From contig NZ_JMCL01000018.1 of NCBI RefSeq assembly GCF_000690905.1, positions 1 to 64,000 on the forward strand: a stretch of 64,000 nt of DNA, in the 5' to 3' direction. Within the stretch, counting starts at the first letter, position 1; every line of letters starts with the position of its first letter. The notes beneath the pieces were generated by a model that was given only the letters and a program-made list of their open reading frames with translations, did no database searches and had not been told where the DNA came from. Both the position numbers and the translations under genes were made by a program. Positions 61,394 through 64,000 of the stretch are shown in pieces. This stretch comes from Pseudomonas sp. Ant30-3. GTDB taxonomy: Bacteria > Pseudomonadota > Gammaproteobacteria > Pseudomonadales > Pseudomonadaceae.

Positions 61394-63475
61394 TTAGTGT
61401 TTGGCCACTGCGGTGTTGAGTTTCAGATAGTCCAGTAGAATCCGCCCGGTCTCGCTCAGGTAGGCATCGTCTTCCGGCTTGGTCTTGTCCGCTTCAGCCG
61501 CGATCACATCCTCGTCTTCTTTCTTCAGCTCTTTGAGCGGCTCTTCGCCCTTGGCCTTGCGGCGCAGGTTTTCCATGGCGAGTTGCTTGCCTTCGATGTC
61601 GGCGTGTTGCGCACGACGGTCCGCTTCATTAAGGCTGACGGTTTTTTCCGCCATCAGTTTCTGCGCCAGCGCCAGTTTGTCGCGGATAAACACAAACTCC
61701 GCGTCCTTGGCGGTACGCACGTCATGTTCGGACTTGAGCTGAGTGAGGTATGGCTTGAACGGGTCAGCTGCCGGTTTGATGGCTGCGCGGATGGTGTCCC
61801 ACGGCATGGCTTCCGGCAGTGCGCTTTCACCGATTTCCTTGGTGTCGATGATCGACGGGTAATCAATGTCCGGCAATACGCCCTGGTGTTGGGTGCTCTG
61901 CCCGGAAACCCGGTAGAACTTGGCCAGGGTCAGTTTCAGTTCGCCATGGTTCAGCGGCTGAATGGTCTGCACGGTGCCCTTGCCGAAAGTCTGGCCACCA
62001 ATGATCAGCGCGCGGTGATAATCCTGCATGGCACCGGCGAAAATCTCCGAAGCCGAGGCGGACAAGCGGTTGACCAGCAGCGCCATCGGGCCTTTATAGA
62101 ATGCGCCCGGGTTTTCATCCTCCAGCACGTCGACCCGGCCATCGGCATTACGCACGAGCACGGTCGGCCCTTTGTCGATGAAAAGACTGGTCAGCTCGGT
62201 CGCTTCCTGCAGAGAACCACCGCCGTTGTTGCGCAGGTCGATGACCACGCCGTCGACTTTCTCTTTCTGCAGCTCGGTCAGCAGTTTCTTGACGTCGCGG
62301 GTGGTGCTCTTGTAATCCGGATCGCCAGCACGGAACGCCTTGAAGTCCAGGTAGAAGGCCGGAATCTCGATGACGCCGAGTTTGTAATCCTTGCCATCCT
62401 GCTTGAGGTTGAGGACAGACTTCTTCACCGCCTGATCTTCCAGTTTCACCGCTTCGCGAGTGATCGGAACGATTTTGGTGGTCTGGTCGTTCGGCGCATT
62501 GCTGGCCGGGATGACTTCCAGGCGCACCACGGTGCCTTTGGGGCCGCGGATCAGCTTGACTACTTCGTCCAGGCGCCAGCCAACCACATCGACCATCTCT
62601 TTGCTGCCTTGGGCAACGCCGATGATCTTGTCGGCCGGAGCGACCTGCTTGGTCTTGTCGGCCGGGCCGGCAGGCACCAGACGCACGACTTTCACTTGAT
62701 CGTTATCGCTCTGCAACACAGCGCCAATGCCCTCCAGGGACAGGCTCATGTTGATGTCGAAGTTCTCCGCGTTATCCGGCGACAGATAATTGGTGTGCGG
62801 GTCGTAGGACATGGCGAAGGTGTTGATGTAGGCCTGGAAAATATCTTCCGGGCGAGTCTGGTCCAGGCGCGCCAGTTGGTTCTTGTAGCGCTTGGTCAGG
62901 GTTTCCTGAATCTGCTTGGAATCCTTGCCGGCAATCTTCATCCGCAGGACTTCGTCCTTGACGCGTTTGCGCCACAGGTCGTCGAGGTCGGCGGTGGATT
63001 TGAGCCAGGCGGCGTCCTTGCGATCAATCAGCAAGGTTTCCTTGGTGTTGAAATCGATCTTGTCGACGCCTTTGTTCAGCTCGGCAAGGGCAAAGTCCAG
63101 ACGCGCTTTGACGCGGTCCAGATAGCGCTTGTAGATGATGAACCCGGCGTTGAGGTCGCCGCTCTTGAGGAAGTCGTCGAACTGGGTCTTCCACTTGTTG
63201 AATTCGGCAATGTCGCTAGCCATGAAGTAGCTGCGCGACGGATCCAGCAACTTGAGATAGCTGTCGTAGATGATCACGGAGCGCGCGTCATCGAGCGGCG
63301 GCTTGCTGTAATGGTGACGCTTGAGCAATTCGACGACATTCAGGCTGGCGATCACTTCGTCGCGATCAGGCTGAAGCTTGTCCCAGCTATTGGCTGCAAA
63401 CGAACTGGTCGACATCGGCAGCAGACCGATACCAATGAATAGCGCTAGGGCGGTGCTGGGTAATAAATGCTTCAT
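61394..63475 (-). CDS. prc: Carboxy-terminal (tail-specific) protease
   Basis: A 693-residue periplasmic serine protease with a Ser-Lys dyad. The signal peptide is MKHLLPSTALALFIGIGLLP, cleavage after SFA. It contains a DUF/N-terminal part, a PDZ domain (GIGAVLQSDNDQVKVVRLVP, ADKIIGVAQG), and the S41 peptidase core: GVVIDLRNNGGGSLQEATEL, VLVNRLSASASEIFAGAMQD (Ser) and RALIIGGQTFGKGTVQTIQP (Lys). In Pseudomonas Prc affects alginate and sigma-factor control by cutting MucA-type proteins. A longer frame to 63508 lacks a better ribosome-binding site. Confidence 0.95.
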   Translation of the reverse strand: MKHLLPSTALALFIGIGLLPMSTSSFAANSWDKLQPDRDEVIASLNVVELLKRHHYSKPPLDDARSVIIYDSYLKLLDPSRSYFMASDIAEFNKWKTQFDDFLKSGDLNAGFIIYKRYLDRVKARLDFALAELNKGVDKIDFNTKETLLIDRKDAAWLKSTADLDDLWRKRVKDEVLRMKIAGKDSKQIQETLTKRYKNQLARLDQTRPEDIFQAYINTFAMSYDPHTNYLSPDNAENFDINMSLSLEGIGAVLQSDNDQVKVVRLVPAGPADKTKQVAPADKIIGVAQGSKEMVDVVGWRLDEVVKLIRGPKGTVVRLEVIPASNAPNDQTTKIVPITREAVKLEDQAVKKSVLNLKQDGKDYKLGVIEIPAFYLDFKAFRAGDPDYKSTTRDVKKLLTELQKEKVDGVVIDLRNNGGGSLQEATELTSLFIDKGPTVLVRNADGRVDVLEDENPGAFYKGPMALLVNRLSASASEIFAGAMQDYHRALIIGGQTFGKGTVQTIQPLNHGELKLTLAKFYRVSGQSTQHQGVLPDIDYPSIIDTKEIGESALPEAMPWDTIRAAIKPAADPFKPYLTQLKSEHDVRTAKDAEFVFIRDKLALAQKLMAEKTVSLNEADRRAQHADIEGKQLAMENLRRKAKGEEPLKELKKEDEDVIAAEADKTKPEDDAYLSETGRILLDYLKLNTAVAKH

Positions 63476-63659
63476 GCTGATTCGACGCGGGGACAATTGA
63501 TCACGCATATTAGGCCGTCTTTGAAGTCGCCGGTACCTTCAGGTTCTGTGCGAAAACTGCCTGTGCGAGCTTTCGTACTGACCCTGAGGCCGGTCGCATA
63601 ATGCAAGAAAGCCCGGCGCTACAGCTACGGGCTCAGTCCAGACTCACTATGGAGGCACT

Positions 63660-64000
63660 GTGAAGGCATTGCAAGGCGTGGAAGGTCAAGTGGTATGGGC
63701 GCAAGAGCCCAGTCCTACCTGTGATGTAGGACAAGTTCGCGTTTGAGTGGCGGCAGCGGGCCTCAATCGTGCGGATTTGTTACAGAAGGCCGGGCTTTAT
63801 CCGCCACCGCCGGGAGCCAGTCAGGCGCTCGGCCTGGAGTGTTCCGGCGTGGTCAGCGAGGTCGGCGCAGGCTCTTCGTGGCAGGTCGGGGATCGGGTGT
63901 GCGCCTTGCTGGCCGGGGGCGGGATGGCCGCAGAGGTGGTTGTCGACGGGCGGCACGTGCTGCCGAGCGTCCTTGACAACACCAGACCTGTGGGAGCTAG
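63660..64000 (+). pseudogene. Broken quinone oxidoreductase gene
   Basis: The GTG at 63660, with GGAGG five to nine bases before it, opens a zinc-free medium-chain quinone oxidoreductase: KALQGVEGQVVWAQEP and GLNRADLLQKAGLYPPPPGA, then LGLECSGVVSEVGAGSSWQV and GDRVCALLAGGGMA. Codon 29 (63744-63746) is an in-frame TGA in the place of an Arg or Gln codon. Past VVDGRHVLPS (about 63967) the family sequence stops and a REP-like CCTGTGGGAGCTAG appears at the right edge. So it has a nonsense change and a probable truncation. The rest lies outside the window. Confidence 0.7.

Noticed and set aside
61583..63442. A 619-codon frame on the plus strand
   Set aside because: It is the shadow of prc; the composition reflects reverse-complement codons and there is no start context.

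Overview
The window is a stretch of chromosome from a Pseudomonas of the fluorescens group. The evidence is the set of families (NAGGN osmolyte genes, RdgC, Prc, tandem PPK2, a CsrA/Rsm paralogue, c-di-GMP proteins), the high GC content, the many REP-type inverted repeats of known Pseudomonas families, and gene order resembling P. aeruginosa blocks (NAGGN genes, mnmC, pap and thiolase; rdgC, FKBP, EAL/CBS/GGDEF and prc). The species was not determined. Start codons were chosen from ribosome-binding sites and family length; many are GTG or TTG.

Layout. 1-2.3 kb: end of an MFS permease, an HD hydrolase and a GNAT enzyme. 2.4-4.8 kb: a coupled type VI secretion cargo cassette (unknown protein, PAAR with a TTR-like tail, GxSxG lipase, lipoprotein immunity candidate), followed by the relic of a second PAAR tail. 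5.1-10.4 kb: galactonate catabolism (dgoK, dgoA, dgoD, dgoT, IclR regulator). 10.4-12.5 kb: a zinc alcohol dehydrogenase and a divergent AraC regulator. 12.7-16.6 kb: ETF-ubiquinone oxidoreductase divergent from etfBA, with a PsrA-type box and a strongly structured 546-bp spacer. 16.6-26.8 kb: envelope lipoproteins, a MocR regulator, a START protein, an LTA-synthase-like enzyme, an SDR, YnfA, a CsrA paralogue and YheU. 27-31.9 kb: the NAGGN osmoprotectant operon. 32.2-37 kb: a 1603-residue toxin-like protein with LRRs and a C-terminal NEL-type E3 ubiquitin ligase domain, the most striking gene here. 37-45 kb: mnmC, pap, thiolase, a DMT transporter and fumC. 45-53 kb: DUF2059, BolA, trhO, a DsbA-like protein, an ABC exporter, a GGDEF/EAL protein and a TenA-like protein. 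53.3-55.8 kb: a guanidine-II riboswitch with sugE/gdx, a BASS transporter and rdgC. 55.9-56.5 kb: a duplicated tRNA-Val/tRNA-Asp pair. 56.7-63.5 kb: FKBP lipoprotein, DUF1232, a small HTH operon, an EAL-CBS-GGDEF protein and prc. 63.7-64 kb: a broken quinone oxidoreductase gene.

How it fits together. EtfBA and ETF-QO pass electrons from acyl-CoA dehydrogenases to quinone, and the PsrA-type box beside the etfD promoter ties them to fatty-acid sensing. Two inter-organism weapons lie about 28 kb apart: a T6SS-type anti-bacterial lipase module and a NEL ubiquitin-ligase-like protein expected to act on eukaryotic cells. No secretion machinery is encoded in the window, so both must depend on systems elsewhere. 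Between the genes there is a heavy load of REP elements and several regulatory RNAs or operators: the guanidine-II riboswitch, the csrA leader, the etfBA leader, a DnaA-box pair and a MocR operator candidate.
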